Below are positions 36,856 through 45,708 of a DNA stretch of 64,000 nt, one piece after another (positions within the stretch are counted from its first letter, which is position 1; each line of letters begins with the position of its first letter). Location of the stretch: contig NZ_CP075896.1 of NCBI RefSeq assembly GCF_018604545.1, positions 2,294,001 to 2,358,000 on the forward strand, written 5' to 3'. The notes under the pieces are model-generated. The model was not told the DNA's origin. It searched no databases and worked only from the letters and a program-made list of their open reading frames with translations. Both the position numbers and the translations under genes were made by a program. This DNA is from Streptomyces koelreuteriae (lineage in GTDB: Bacteria > Actinomycetota > Actinomycetes > Streptomycetales > Streptomycetaceae).

Positions 36856-37035
36856 GCCCTCGTGGTCCTCCGGCTCCTGCTGCGGGCGTACGACGACCTT
36901 CCCGGACGCCAGGTCTATCGGCCCGCGTCCGGGATCACCGTCGCCGGTGTCCTCCCGGGTCAGTTCCAGGCGGTTCTGCTCGTCGCGGGTGTGCTTGCGG
37001 CCGGGCGAGAACAGCTCCTCGAACACGTTGAACAC
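36853..37035 (-). CDS. Small DUF6191-family protein, stop codon at the IS junction
   Basis: 60 residues from the GTG at 37035 (GGGAGG 4 bases upstream). FNVFEELFSPGRKHTRDEQN and LELTREDTGDGDPGRGPIDL match the short DUF6191 proteins common in Streptomyces; function unknown. The protein is acidic and probably soluble. The IS is inserted in the TA of its TAG stop; because the element begins with G on this side, the stop codon is regenerated and the protein is unchanged. It lies downstream of the large LuxR-type regulator. Confidence 0.8.
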   Translation of the reverse strand: MFNVFEELFSPGRKHTRDEQNRLELTREDTGDGDPGRGPIDLASGKVVVRPQQEPEDHEG

Positions 37036-37084
37036 GGTGCCTCCCTCGGCCGCGGCGACAGCGGCCTCCCTTACAGCGTATGCC

Positions 37085-40000
37085 TCAGCCCGCCGGGCGG
37101 GGTATGACCGATTCGGCCGGAAACAGCCCCAGCCGGTGCGCCACCGCCGCCGCCTCGCCGCGCCCGGAGACGCCGAGCTTCGCCAGGATGTTGGAGACGT
37201 GGACGCTCGCGGTCTTCGGGGAGATGAACAGCTCCTCGGCGATCCGGCGGTTGGTATGGCCGACGGCGACCAGGCGCAGTACATCCCGTTCCCGGCTGGT
37301 GAGGCCGAGGGCCTCGGCGGGGTCGGCCGGGGCGGGGGCGGGTTGCGAGGCGGGTGCGACCGGGAGGCGGGCGCGCTGGGCGAGCGCGGCGGCGGACTCG
37401 GCGAGGGGCCGGGCGGCGAGGTGGCGGGCGACGGTCTGGGTGAGGCGCAGCAGCTCCGTGGCGCGGTCGCGTTCGTCCTCGCCGCCGCCCGTCAGCAGGG
37501 ACTCGGCCAGGCGGTACCGGACGCGGGCGAGGTCGTAGGGCCGCTCCAGGGGTTCGAAGGCGGTGACCACCCGCGACCAGGTGTCCGGGGTGCTCAGGCC
37601 CTCGGCGCGCTGGAGTTCGGCGCGGACCCAACTCTCGTGGGCGAGCCAGACGGGGGCGTTGGTGGTGAGGCGCTTGGTGGCCTTGAGGATGCCGTCCAGG
37701 GCCTCGGCGCGGCCGTCCCGCGCGGCGGGCAGGGCGCGGGCGTCGGCCTCCGCGGTGGCCGCTTCGAGCAGCAGCGGCCAGGCGTAGCGCTGGGTGCCGG
37801 GCGGGAAGCCGGATTCCAGGGTGCGGGCCAGTTCGGCGCGGGCGTCGGGGAGGCGGCCCTCGGCGACGGCGACGGCGATGGTGAGGCAGGAGACCGGGAG
37901 CTCGTGCTGCGGCATGGGGTCGAGCGGACCGTAGGCGGCGCGGCCCTCGGCGAGATGGCGGGCGGCCTCGGGGACCCGGCCGCGGGCGAGTGCGAGGAAC
38001 GCCAGGCTGTTGGCGCCGGAGCCGTGCGGCCCGGCCGTCTGACCGCGCCGCTGGGCGTTGCCCGCCGCTTCGGCGGCCTCGTCCCAGCGGCCCAGCGAGA
38101 TGAGCGACTCCGCGAGGTTGCTCCAGATCCAGGCCTCGGCGACCCGCAGGCCCATCGCCCCGGTGAGCCGCAGGCCCTCGCGCAGGATGTCGACGGACGC
38201 CTCGGAGCGGCCGAGGCCTTCGAGGGCGTGGGGCAGGTTCACATGGCTGCGGCCCACGACCGCCGCGAGGCTCCGGGCGACCACCTCGTCCCTGACCTCG
38301 TACATGTGCGTGAGCCCGGCCTCGATCTGCCCGGCGTCGACCATGAGGCCGCCGAGGGTGAGCCGGGCGTTGGACTCGATGTCGTCGGCGCTCACCATGC
38401 GCGCGTACTCGACGGCGCGCTCGGCGGCCGTCAGGGCCTCCGGGCCGGGCTCGTGGAGCATCGACCAGTGGGCGGCCAGGGCGAGCACCTCGGCGTGCAC
38501 CTCGGACGGCGGCAGGCCCCGGACCAGGTCCTGCGCGGTGGCGATCTCCTTCCAGCCGTCGCCGCGGGCGAGGCTCTGCACCAGCCGGGAGCGCTGGATC
38601 CAGAACCAGGCGGCGCGCAGGGGGTCGTCCTCGTCGTCCAGCAGGCGCAGCGCCCGCTTGGTGATCTTCAGGGCGCGTTCGCGCTCCCCGCAGAGCCGTC
38701 CGGCCACGGCCGCCTCGGCCAGCAGGTCGAGATGGCGCAGCGCGGTGGTGGCCGGGTCGCAGCCGCAGGGAGGGTAGACCTCGGCGTAGTCGACGGGGCG
38801 CAGGGTGCTCCGTACGGCGTCGGGGGTGGCGTCCCACAGTTCCATGGCCCGTTCCAGCAGCCGCAGTTGCTCGGCGTAGGCGTGGCGGTGGCGGGCCTCG
38901 ACGGAGGCGTCGAGGACGGCGGGCAAGGCCTTGGCGGGGTCGTGGGCGTGGTACCAGTAGCTGGCCAGGCGGGCCGCGCGCTGGTCGGCGGGGACGAGCG
39001 TCGGGTCGGCCTCCAGGGCTTCGGCGTAGCGGCGGTTCAGGCGGGAGCGTTCGCCGGGGAGCAGGTCGTCGCTGACGGCCTCGCGGACCAGGGAGTGACG
39101 GAAGCGGTAGCCGTCGCCGCCGCGGGCGGGGGCGAGGATGCTGGCGTTCACGGCGGCCCGCAGCGCCTCGATGAGATCGTCCTCGGCGAGCCGGGCGACG
39201 GCGGCCAGCAGCCGGTACTCGACGGTGGAGCCGCCCTCGGCGACGATCCGGGCGATCTGCTGGGCCTCCTCGGGCAGCCCTTCCACGCGGACGAGCAGCA
39301 GGTCGCGCAGGGAGTCGGTCAGCCCCCTGCGGCAGCCCTCGAGTCCGGCGACGGCGAGTTCCTCGACGAAGAAGGCGTTGCCGTCGGAGCGTTCGAAGAT
39401 CGCGTCGATCCGGTCCGCGTCGGGTTCCTGGGCGAGGATGCCGGCGACCTGGCGGCACACCTCCTCGCGGGTGAAGCGGGCGAGTTCGAGGCGGCGGACG
39501 GTGCGGAGCCGGTCGAGTTCGGCGAGCAGGGGCCTGAGCGGATGGCGGCGGTGGATGTCGTCGGAGCGGTAGGTGGCGAGGACGACGAGGCGGCCGGTGC
39601 GCAGGGTGCGGAAGAGATAGGCGAGCAGATGGCGGGTGGAGGCGTCGGCCCAGTGCAGGTCCTCCAGGGCGAGGACGACCGTGTGATCGGCGGCGACGCG
39701 CTCCAGCAGGCGGGCGGTGAGTTCGAAGAGGCGGGCCATGCCGTCCTCGTCGCGCCGCCCGGTGCCGGACTCGCCCAGCTCGGGCAGCAGCCGGGCCAGC
39801 TCCTCCTCCTGTCCGGCGGCCGCGGCGGCCAGCTCGCCGGGGAGTTCGCGGCGCAGGGCGCGCAGCGCGGTGGAGAACGGCGCGAAGGGCAGTCCGTCGG
39901 CGCCGATCTCCACACAGCCGCCGAGTGCGACCACCGCCCCCCGGCGGCGGGCGGCGGTGGCGAACTCCTCGATGAGGCGGGTCTTGCCGACCCCGGCCTC

Positions 40001-40252
40001 TCCGCCGATGAGCAGGGCCTGCGGCTCGCCCTCGCGGGAGCGGGCGAGGGCGTCGTGCAGCGCGCCCGACTCCTCGGCACGGCCGACGAACACGGGGCTG
40101 ACGGACCTGGTCTCCACGGGCCCGAGCATCGCATGCGTGTCCGACACAGCGGCACCGGTTTTCCGATCAGCGGTCTTCCGATCACCGGTCTTCCGATCGG
40201 AGGACAGGACACCGACGGCCGCCGCTCCGGCCGGTGCCGCCCCGGCGTTCAC
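37085..40252 (-). CDS. Large LuxR-family ATPase regulator (LAL/MalT type)
   Basis: About 1055 residues. An AAA-type ATPase module near the N-terminus begins VFVGRAEESGALHDAL and has Walker A GGEAGVGKTRLIEEF and a Walker B-like VLALEDLHWAD; a long helical TPR-like region fills the middle; the C-terminus has a LuxR/GerE HTH (LTSRERDVLRLVAVGHTNRRIAEELFISPKTASVHVSNILAKLGV). LAL proteins are activators, often of secondary metabolism or sugar use. The GTG at 40252 overlaps the TGA of the upstream 57-residue gene, which supports this start; an ATG at 40129 would remove a 41-residue Ala/Gly tail containing a threefold DRKTG-like repeat. The ligand and targets are unknown. Confidence 0.88.
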   Translation of the reverse strand: MNAGAAPAGAAAVGVLSSDRKTGDRKTADRKTGAAVSDTHAMLGPVETRSVSPVFVGRAEESGALHDALARSREGEPQALLIGGEAGVGKTRLIEEFATAARRRGAVVALGGCVEIGADGLPFAPFSTALRALRRELPGELAAAAAGQEEELARLLPELGESGTGRRDEDGMARLFELTARLLERVAADHTVVLALEDLHWADASTRHLLAYLFRTLRTGRLVVLATYRSDDIHRRHPLRPLLAELDRLRTVRRLELARFTREEVCRQVAGILAQEPDADRIDAIFERSDGNAFFVEELAVAGLEGCRRGLTDSLRDLLLVRVEGLPEEAQQIARIVAEGGSTVEYRLLAAVARLAEDDLIEALRAAVNASILAPARGGDGYRFRHSLVREAVSDDLLPGERSRLNRRYAEALEADPTLVPADQRAARLASYWYHAHDPAKALPAVLDASVEARHRHAYAEQLRLLERAMELWDATPDAVRSTLRPVDYAEVYPPCGCDPATTALRHLDLLAEAAVAGRLCGERERALKITKRALRLLDDEDDPLRAAWFWIQRSRLVQSLARGDGWKEIATAQDLVRGLPPSEVHAEVLALAAHWSMLHEPGPEALTAAERAVEYARMVSADDIESNARLTLGGLMVDAGQIEAGLTHMYEVRDEVVARSLAAVVGRSHVNLPHALEGLGRSEASVDILREGLRLTGAMGLRVAEAWIWSNLAESLISLGRWDEAAEAAGNAQRRGQTAGPHGSGANSLAFLALARGRVPEAARHLAEGRAAYGPLDPMPQHELPVSCLTIAVAVAEGRLPDARAELARTLESGFPPGTQRYAWPLLLEAATAEADARALPAARDGRAEALDGILKATKRLTTNAPVWLAHESWVRAELQRAEGLSTPDTWSRVVTAFEPLERPYDLARVRYRLAESLLTGGGEDERDRATELLRLTQTVARHLAARPLAESAAALAQRARLPVAPASQPAPAPADPAEALGLTSRERDVLRLVAVGHTNRRIAEELFISPKTASVHVSNILAKLGVSGRGEAAAVAHRLGLFPAESVIPRPAG

Positions 40253-40422
40253 GCGGCCCGGGTGGACCGGGTCCGGCGCAAGCCCCGGGTATGGCTCTCG
40301 TGCTCGGCGGAGTTCTCGGCCGCTTCCCGGCGGGCCCGGGCGGCCTCGCGGACCAGGCGCTGGTGTTCGGCCCGGCTGATGAGGTCGGCGGTGCGCAACT
40401 GCTGGAGTTCGTACTCGAACAT
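40249..40422 (-). CDS. 57-residue charged helical protein, coupled to the LAL regulator
   Basis: From the ATG at 40422 (GAAGGA 6 bases upstream) the product is MFEYELQQLRTADLISRAEH followed by QRLVREAARARREAAENSAE and an Arg-rich tail. It is highly charged and predicted all-helical, perhaps coiled coil. The TGA overlaps the GTG of the LuxR-type regulator, indicating translational coupling. Short proteins of this kind occur in other Streptomyces; I know no function. A direct link to regulator activity is an untested guess. Confidence 0.72.
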   Translation of the reverse strand: MFEYELQQLRTADLISRAEHQRLVREAARARREAAENSAEHESHTRGLRRTRSTRAA

Positions 40423-40555
40423 GGTGTGTCCTTCGAGGTGAGAGGGTCGGTCACGGAGGGTTTCTCCGTGCTGACCTCACTCTCGTCTCCCAGGCGGGCC
40501 CGCCACATCGGGAGAGTTCCGCATCTTCGGCGGCGGCCGGGGCCTTAGGACACGG

Positions 40556-40610
40556 CTGAGGGGTCCCAGGGGCTCCGTAAGGTGCTTACGGAACTCCTAA
40601 GACCCCTCAG
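40556..40610. terminator. Two-stage hairpin terminator
   Basis: CTGAGGGGTC (40556-40565) pairs perfectly with GACCCCTCAG (40601-40610), and TCCGTAAG/CTTACGGA (40574-40581, 40585-40592) forms a nested inner hairpin. It begins 13 bases after the stop of the downstream-oriented membrane-protein gene (minus strand). Confidence 0.7.
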
Positions 40611-40623
40611 GACCTGCGGTGAC

Positions 40624-41187
40624 TCAGCCTGCGGAGGGCAGTCCGAGCAGGATGCCGGTGTACTTGAGGACGGCCAGGAACAGGCCGATGACACCGAGCG
40701 CGACGCCCGCCCAGGCGACGGACTTGATCCAGGGGGCCTGGATCCTGCCGGGCGTGCCGAACGCGGGCCGGGCCAGCGTCACGACGCCGACGACCAGCGC
40801 GACGACCGCGAACAGGCCGGCCCACAGGGCGGTGGCCTGCCAGGCGTCGCCGTAGACCGCCTGGATCTGCTGGGCCACGCCCGCTCCCTGCGCGGTCTCC
40901 AGCTGGCCGACCAGGTTCTGGCGCGCCGCGGCGATCGTGCCGACCCAGCTGCCGGTGAGCGAGACGACGCCCAGCGCGGCGGAGACCACGGCGGCGGCAC
41001 CCTGGCCGGTGCCGGAGGGGGTCTCCTCCTTGGTCGCGACGACCTCGGTCTCGGCAACCTCTGTCTCGACGACCTCCGCCTCGGCCGGGGCCTCGGTCGT
41101 GGTCGCCTCGTCGGACTCGGTGGTGTCCACCGCCTTCTCGGTCGTGGCCTCGGTGGCCTTGGTCTCGTCCACTGCGTTCGTTGCCAT
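40624..41187 (-). CDS. Membrane protein with acidic Thr/Glu-rich N-terminal tail
   Basis: 187 residues. Residues 1 to about 60 are composed largely of Thr, Glu, Ala and Val (ATEATTEKAVDTTESDEATT, VVETEVAETEVVATKEETPS), a probably disordered acidic tail; residues about 65-187 contain three or four membrane helices (AAAVVSAALGVVSLTGSWVG, ATALWAGLFAVVALVVGVVT, VAWAGVALGVIGLFLAVL). No enzyme or transporter family is recognised. It stands alone between a two-stage terminator and the GNAT gene, both on the same strand. Confidence 0.75.
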   Translation of the reverse strand: MATNAVDETKATEATTEKAVDTTESDEATTTEAPAEAEVVETEVAETEVVATKEETPSGTGQGAAAVVSAALGVVSLTGSWVGTIAAARQNLVGQLETAQGAGVAQQIQAVYGDAWQATALWAGLFAVVALVVGVVTLARPAFGTPGRIQAPWIKSVAWAGVALGVIGLFLAVLKYTGILLGLPSAG

Positions 41188-41222
41188 GTCTCGCACCGTA
41201 AAGTCGCTGTCTGAGAAGTCTC

Positions 41223-41795
41223 TTAATGATCGTTGTGAGCGGCACGCGCGCGGGCCGCCCGCCACTCGGGCGCCAGCACCGACCAGACTTCGAGATCGTG
41301 CCGTACGCCACGATAGGGGTGCGCCTCGCGTCGCACACCGTCGCGGGTCATGCCGAGGCGCCGGGCCACGTTCAGACTGGGCTGATTTCCCGCTGCGGCG
41401 ACCCACTCGATCCGGTGAATGCCGCGCTCCTCGACCGCCCAGTCGATGAGGACGCGCATGGCCCGGGTGACCAGGCCGCGCCCCGTCCCGGCGGGCTCCA
41501 GCCAGCAGCCGACCTCGCAGTTGCCGCTCGCCGCGTCGAAGTTCAGGAACAGCACGCCGCCCACGAGTTTGCCGTTCAGCCACAGGCCGTGCAGCGAGCG
41601 GGTGTCGGCCGCGCGCATGTCGGCGTACCGCTGGAGCATGGCCCGCGCGGACTCCACGTCCGTCTCCTGCGAACCGAAGCTGATGAACTGCCCGATGAAG
41701 TCCCTGCCCCGCTCCAGGTGCGCGAAGAACTCCTCGGCGTGCCAGGGCTCGAGGGGCCTCAGCTCGGCGTCGTCACCCAGGGATATCGCGTACAT
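41223..41795 (-). CDS. RimJ/RimL-type GNAT acetyltransferase
   Basis: 190 residues from the ATG at 41795. It has ELRPLEPWHAEEFFAHLERG at the N-terminus, GGVLFLNFDAASGNCEVGCWL and GRGLVTRAMRVLIDWAVEERGIHRIEWVAAAGNQPSLNVARRLGM, the acetyl-CoA loop and the conserved NxxS/AxxLGF block of ribosomal-protein acetyltransferases. The acceptor may be a protein N-terminus or a small molecule. The start lies inside the 3' end of the MMPL gene (23-base overlap), so the two are probably translated from one transcript. Confidence 0.87.
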   Translation of the reverse strand: MYAISLGDDAELRPLEPWHAEEFFAHLERGRDFIGQFISFGSQETDVESARAMLQRYADMRAADTRSLHGLWLNGKLVGGVLFLNFDAASGNCEVGCWLEPAGTGRGLVTRAMRVLIDWAVEERGIHRIEWVAAAGNQPSLNVARRLGMTRDGVRREAHPYRGVRHDLEVWSVLAPEWRAARARAAHNDH

Positions 41796-44019
41796 CCCGC
41801 TGCCGCTCCTCCTCCGCCAGGACGTCCGCCACCTCGGCGTCCGTCGCGGCGGCCAGCCTCTCATGGGCGGCCCGGGCCTCGGGCGGTTCGATGCTGATCC
41901 GCGGCAGGCGCTTGTCGAGCCAGCGGGGCAGCCACCAGTTGGCGCCGCCGAGCATGTGCATGAGGGCGGGGACGAGGAGCGTGCGCAGGACGAAGGCGTC
42001 CAGGGCGACGGCGGCGGCCAGGGCGATGCCGAACATGGCGATCACGCGGTCGCCGCTGAGGACGAAGGCCAGGAAGACGGAGATCATGATGACCGCCGCC
42101 GAGTTGATGACCCGGCTGGTCTCGGCGAGGCCGACGCGCACGGCTCGCCGGTTGTCGCCGGTCTCCAGCCACTCCTCGTACATCCGGCTGACCAGGAACA
42201 CCTGGTAGTCCATGGAGAGGCCGAAGAGCACCGAGACCATGATCACGGGCAGGAAGGGCTCGATGGGGCCCGCGCTGCCGAGGCCGAGCAGTTCGCTGCC
42301 CCAGCCCCACTGGAACATCGCGACCACCACCCCGAAGGCGGAGGCCACGGCGGCGACGTTCATCGCGGCGGCCTTCAGCGGTATGCCGATCGACCGGAAG
42401 GCCAGCAGGAGCAGCAGACAGCCGAGGCCGATGACGACGCCGACGAAGACGGGCAGCTTGGAGACGATGACGTCGGCGAAGTCGTCGTAGCCGGCCGTCA
42501 TGCCGCCGACGTGCGTGTCGAGCGAGGTGCCCGCCTCGGCGCGCGGCAGCACCTCGCCGCGCAGCCGGTCGACGAGGTCGCTGGTCTGCTTCGACTGCGG
42601 CGAGGACTCCGGTACGACGGTGAGGTACGCGGTGTGGCCGCCGGAGTCGAAGGTCGCCGGGGTGACCGAGGCGACGCCGTCGGTGGCGCGGAGTGTGCCG
42701 TCGAGGTTGTCCAGGGCGAGCTTGTCGTCGGCTCCGTCGACCTTGGTGACGAGGGTGAGCGGGCCGTTCACGCCGGGCCCGAAGCCGTCGGCGAGGAGGT
42801 CGTAGGCCTGCCGGGTGGTGGCCGTCCTGGGGTCGTTGCCCTGGTCGGAGGTGCCCAGGTGCAGGGAGAACGTGGGCAGCGCGAGGACGGCCATGACGAC
42901 CAGGGCGACCCCGCCGAGCACCTTGGGGTGGCGCTCCACGAAGGCCGACCAGCGGGCGGCGAAGCCGGTGGGCAGCTCCGGCTGGGGCCCGTGCTCCGCG
43001 AGGCGGCGGCGTTCGCGGCGGCTGAGCGCGCGGGGGCCGATGAAGGACAACAGGGCGGGCAGCAGGGTCACGGAGGCCGCGACGGTGAGGACCACGGTCA
43101 GGCTGGCCGCGATGGCGACGCCGTTGAGGAAGCTCAGCCGCAGGATCAGCATGCCGAGCAGGGCGATGCAAACGGTGGCACCCGCGAAGACGACCGCGCG
43201 TCCCGTGGTGGCGACGGCGTTGGTGGCCGCCTCGGTGACCGAAAGACCGCGTTTCAGCCCGCGCCGGTGCCGCGTCACGATGAACAGCGCGTAGTCGATG
43301 CCGACGCCGAGCCCGATCAGCATGCCGAGCATGGGGGCGAAGTCGGCGACGGTCATGGCGTGCCCGAGCAGCACGATCCCCGCGTAGGCGGTGCCGACGC
43401 CGACCAGCGCGGTGGCGATGGGCAGCAGGGAGGCGGCGAGCGAGCCGAAGGCGAGGAACAGCACGACCGCGGCGACGACCACGCCGACGATCTCGGCGAT
43501 GTGCCCGCCGGAGGACTGGGTGAGGGCGACGGCGCTGCCGCCCAGCTCCACCTGGAGCCCGTCGGTCTCCGCGCTCTTCGCGGTGTCGACGACGGCCCTG
43601 GCCTCGCCCTGGTCGATGTCCTCGGCCCGGTCGTCGAAGGTGACCGTGGCGTACGCCGTGCGGGCGTCCGCGCTGATCCGGCCCGTGCCCGGCCCGTCGT
43701 AGGGGCTGGTCACGGAGGCCACGCCGGGCAGGTGCTCGATCTTGTCCAGGGTGCGGGTCATCGTCTGCTCGACGTCGGCGGCGCGGACGGTGCCGGACGT
43801 GGTGTGCCAGACGACGGTGTCGCTGTCGCCGCCGAGCTTCGGGAAGCCCTCGTGCAGCAGCTCGGTGGCGCGGCCCGACTCGGTGCCGGGGACCTGGTAG
43901 TCGTTCGAGTACGCGGAGCCGGCGACGGCGGCGCCCGCGGCCACCCCCGCGCAGGCGAGCAGCCAGAGCAGAACGGTGACCAGACGGCGTTGGACACACC
44001 AGCGTGCTAGGGCTGCCAC
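41773..44019 (-). CDS. MMPL-family (RND-like) exporter
   Basis: 748 residues from the GTG at 44019 (GGGAG 9 bases upstream). It has two repeats, each with a large extracellular loop and a cluster of helices, about 12 in all; the membrane motifs DFAPMLGMLIGLGVGIDYALF and PVIMVSVLFGLSMDYQVFLVSRMYEEW are the Gly-Asp-Tyr signatures of proton-driven MMPL transporters. Actinobacterial members export lipids, lipopeptides or drugs. The cytoplasmic loop after the first bundle (GPRALSRRERRRLAEHGPQP) is basic. It is co-transcribed with the GNAT gene; a modifying and exporting pair is conceivable. Substrate unknown. Confidence 0.9.
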   Translation of the reverse strand: MAALARWCVQRRLVTVLLWLLACAGVAAGAAVAGSAYSNDYQVPGTESGRATELLHEGFPKLGGDSDTVVWHTTSGTVRAADVEQTMTRTLDKIEHLPGVASVTSPYDGPGTGRISADARTAYATVTFDDRAEDIDQGEARAVVDTAKSAETDGLQVELGGSAVALTQSSGGHIAEIVGVVVAAVVLFLAFGSLAASLLPIATALVGVGTAYAGIVLLGHAMTVADFAPMLGMLIGLGVGIDYALFIVTRHRRGLKRGLSVTEAATNAVATTGRAVVFAGATVCIALLGMLILRLSFLNGVAIAASLTVVLTVAASVTLLPALLSFIGPRALSRRERRRLAEHGPQPELPTGFAARWSAFVERHPKVLGGVALVVMAVLALPTFSLHLGTSDQGNDPRTATTRQAYDLLADGFGPGVNGPLTLVTKVDGADDKLALDNLDGTLRATDGVASVTPATFDSGGHTAYLTVVPESSPQSKQTSDLVDRLRGEVLPRAEAGTSLDTHVGGMTAGYDDFADVIVSKLPVFVGVVIGLGCLLLLLAFRSIGIPLKAAAMNVAAVASAFGVVVAMFQWGWGSELLGLGSAGPIEPFLPVIMVSVLFGLSMDYQVFLVSRMYEEWLETGDNRRAVRVGLAETSRVINSAAVIMISVFLAFVLSGDRVIAMFGIALAAAVALDAFVLRTLLVPALMHMLGGANWWLPRWLDKRLPRISIEPPEARAAHERLAAATDAEVADVLAEEERQRDVRDIPG

Positions 44020-44177
44020 GAGACGTGCTCCCAGGGTGACTTTTTGTGGATCTTTGACCGGGAGCAGTCGTCCGCGACCTGAACATCCAGCAAAGAACGC
44101 ATGAGCAATGCGAAGCCACTCTTACAGGCGCGCGAGATCCTTTGTCGCTTTCGTGGGCTTATTCACAGTGGCCGTGA

Positions 44178-44639
44178 TCAGTCGAACTGGTCCCCCAGCG
44201 CCATCACCATCGTCCCCGCGATCAGCAGCCACAGCGCCCGCCGGGTGCGTCCCCGGTAGCCCAGCGCGGCGGCGCCGGCGCACACGAGCGCACCGCAGGC
44301 GTACGCCGCCGGGACGAGCGCCGGGCGGGTGAGACGGAGCAGCGCCGCGGCCAGGCCCGCGAGGGTCAGCAGGGCACCGGTCCCGGCGGCGGTCCAGCGG
44401 GCCCGCCGCACGTCCTCGTCATACAGGTCGTCGTCGTCATCCGGATCGTCGTCGTCATCCAGGTCGTCGTCGTCATCGTCGGCGTCCGCATCGTCCGGAC
44501 GGTCCGCGCCGTCGGGATGGTCCGCGCCATCCGGCTCGTCGTCCGGCTCCCGCTCCTCGTCCTGGTCGGCTTTCTGAACGGCGGCCGGCTCCGAGTCCGC
44601 TATCTCTGGGTCGGTGTCGGATTCAGCGCGTCCATGCAT
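44178..44639 (-). CDS. Membrane protein with extreme Asp-rich N-terminal domain
   Basis: 153 residues. Residues about 25-75 are dominated by aspartate, with runs such as ADADDDDDDLDDDDDPDDDD, encoded by a GTC/ATC-type triplet repeat on the plus strand; the remaining residues about 80-153 hold three hydrophobic helices. It resembles small Streptomyces membrane proteins of unknown function; the acidic tail may bind calcium, basic proteins or DNA-associated cations, which is speculation. It is divergent from a methyltransferase gene 191 bases away; I see nothing specific in that gap. Confidence 0.72.
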   Translation of the reverse strand: MHGRAESDTDPEIADSEPAAVQKADQDEEREPDDEPDGADHPDGADRPDDADADDDDDDLDDDDDPDDDDDLYDEDVRRARWTAAGTGALLTLAGLAAALLRLTRPALVPAAYACGALVCAGAAALGYRGRTRRALWLLIAGTMVMALGDQFD

Positions 44640-44830
44640 GGGCGAGACGGTAGCGCGTCATGAACGAAAAACCGGGTGCGGGGTCGTGCGCCCCCCTGTT
44701 AGCGTCCGCCGGTCCGAGGAACGCCCGCGGCAGCCCGCCGCCCGGCCGAAGCAGGTGCATTGTTTGACGGTCCGACCGAGCTCCTACGCATCCCCTTTCC
44801 TCTCCAAGGACTCAAGGAGCCCGTTCACCG

Positions 44831-45634
44831 ATGTCGGACCACACTTCCCGGACCCCGAACGACCCCCTCGCTGACCGCACCGACCACCCCCGCTACCCGC
44901 GCAGCAACCGCTACGACGCCCGCTGGGCCATCGACAACCAGATGGGCCCGCACGCGCTCTGGCTGCTGGAGTGGCTGGCCCCGGCGCTGGGACTCGACAC
45001 CCTGAGCCCCGGCTCGCGCGTGCTCGACCTGGGCTGCGGACGCGCCATGACGTCGATCTTCCTCGCCAAGGAGTACGACGTGTCGGTCACCGCCGCCGAC
45101 CTGTGGATCAAGCCGGGCGAGAACGCCCCGCGCATCGCCGGGGCGGGCGTGGCCGACCGTGTCCTGCCCGTGCTCGCCGAGGCGCACGACCTGCCGTTCG
45201 GCGAGGGCAGCTTCGACGCGATCGTCTCCGTCGACGCCTACCAGTACTTCGGCACCGATGATCTGTACCTGCCCCGGCTGACGCGGCTGCTGAAGCCCGG
45301 CGGGCGGATCGGTGTTGTCGTACCGGCGCTGCGCGAGGAGATCGACGGCGTCGAGCCGCCGGAGCACCTCAAGCCGTTCTGGGAGCCCGATTTCTGGTGC
45401 TTCCACTCGGCCGCCTGGTGGCGTCGCCACTGGACCCGCAGCGGGGCCGTGGAGGTCGAGACGGCCGACTGGCTGGATGACGGCTGGCGCGACTGGCTGC
45501 GCTGGTGCGAGATCGTCGCCGACGAGCACACGGACGACTGGCACGTCCGGATGGCCGGCCAGTGCGCCGAGATGCTGCGACTCGACCAGGGCGGCACGCT
45601 GGGCTTCGTCCGGGTCGTCGGGCGCAAGCCGTAG
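44831..45634 (+). CDS. SAM-dependent methyltransferase
   Basis: 267 residues. A class I Rossmann-fold methyltransferase: motif I VLDLGCGRAMTSIFLAKEY, a motif II-like acidic TAADLWI, and motif IV region FDAIVSVDAYQYFGTDDLYL. The N-terminal YPRSNRYDARWAIDNQMGPH and the size place it near the cyclopropane-synthase/UbiE-like families that methylate small molecules. The substrate is unknown. It is a single-gene unit with a very strong terminator 9 bases after its stop. Confidence 0.87.
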   Translation: MSDHTSRTPNDPLADRTDHPRYPRSNRYDARWAIDNQMGPHALWLLEWLAPALGLDTLSPGSRVLDLGCGRAMTSIFLAKEYDVSVTAADLWIKPGENAPRIAGAGVADRVLPVLAEAHDLPFGEGSFDAIVSVDAYQYFGTDDLYLPRLTRLLKPGGRIGVVVPALREEIDGVEPPEHLKPFWEPDFWCFHSAAWWRRHWTRSGAVEVETADWLDDGWRDWLRWCEIVADEHTDDWHVRMAGQCAEMLRLDQGGTLGFVRVVGRKP

Positions 45635-45642
45635 AACACGCG

Positions 45643-45678
45643 CAGGGGGGATGCACCGGGTCCGGTGCATCCCCCCTG
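45643..45678. terminator. Strong bidirectional terminator
   Basis: CAGGGGGGATGCACCG and CGGTGCATCCCCCCTG form a perfect 16-base stem with a GGTC tetraloop between the convergent methyltransferase and gatB genes. Confidence 0.88.
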
Positions 45679-45708
45679 TCAGCTGCGTGCAGGCCGGGTC
45701 CGCGAAGG

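Noticed and set aside
37071..39458. Long minus-strand frame inside the LAL regulator gene
   Set aside because: Out-of-frame Arg/Pro/Gly-rich translation, while the other frame encodes ATPase and LuxR domains.
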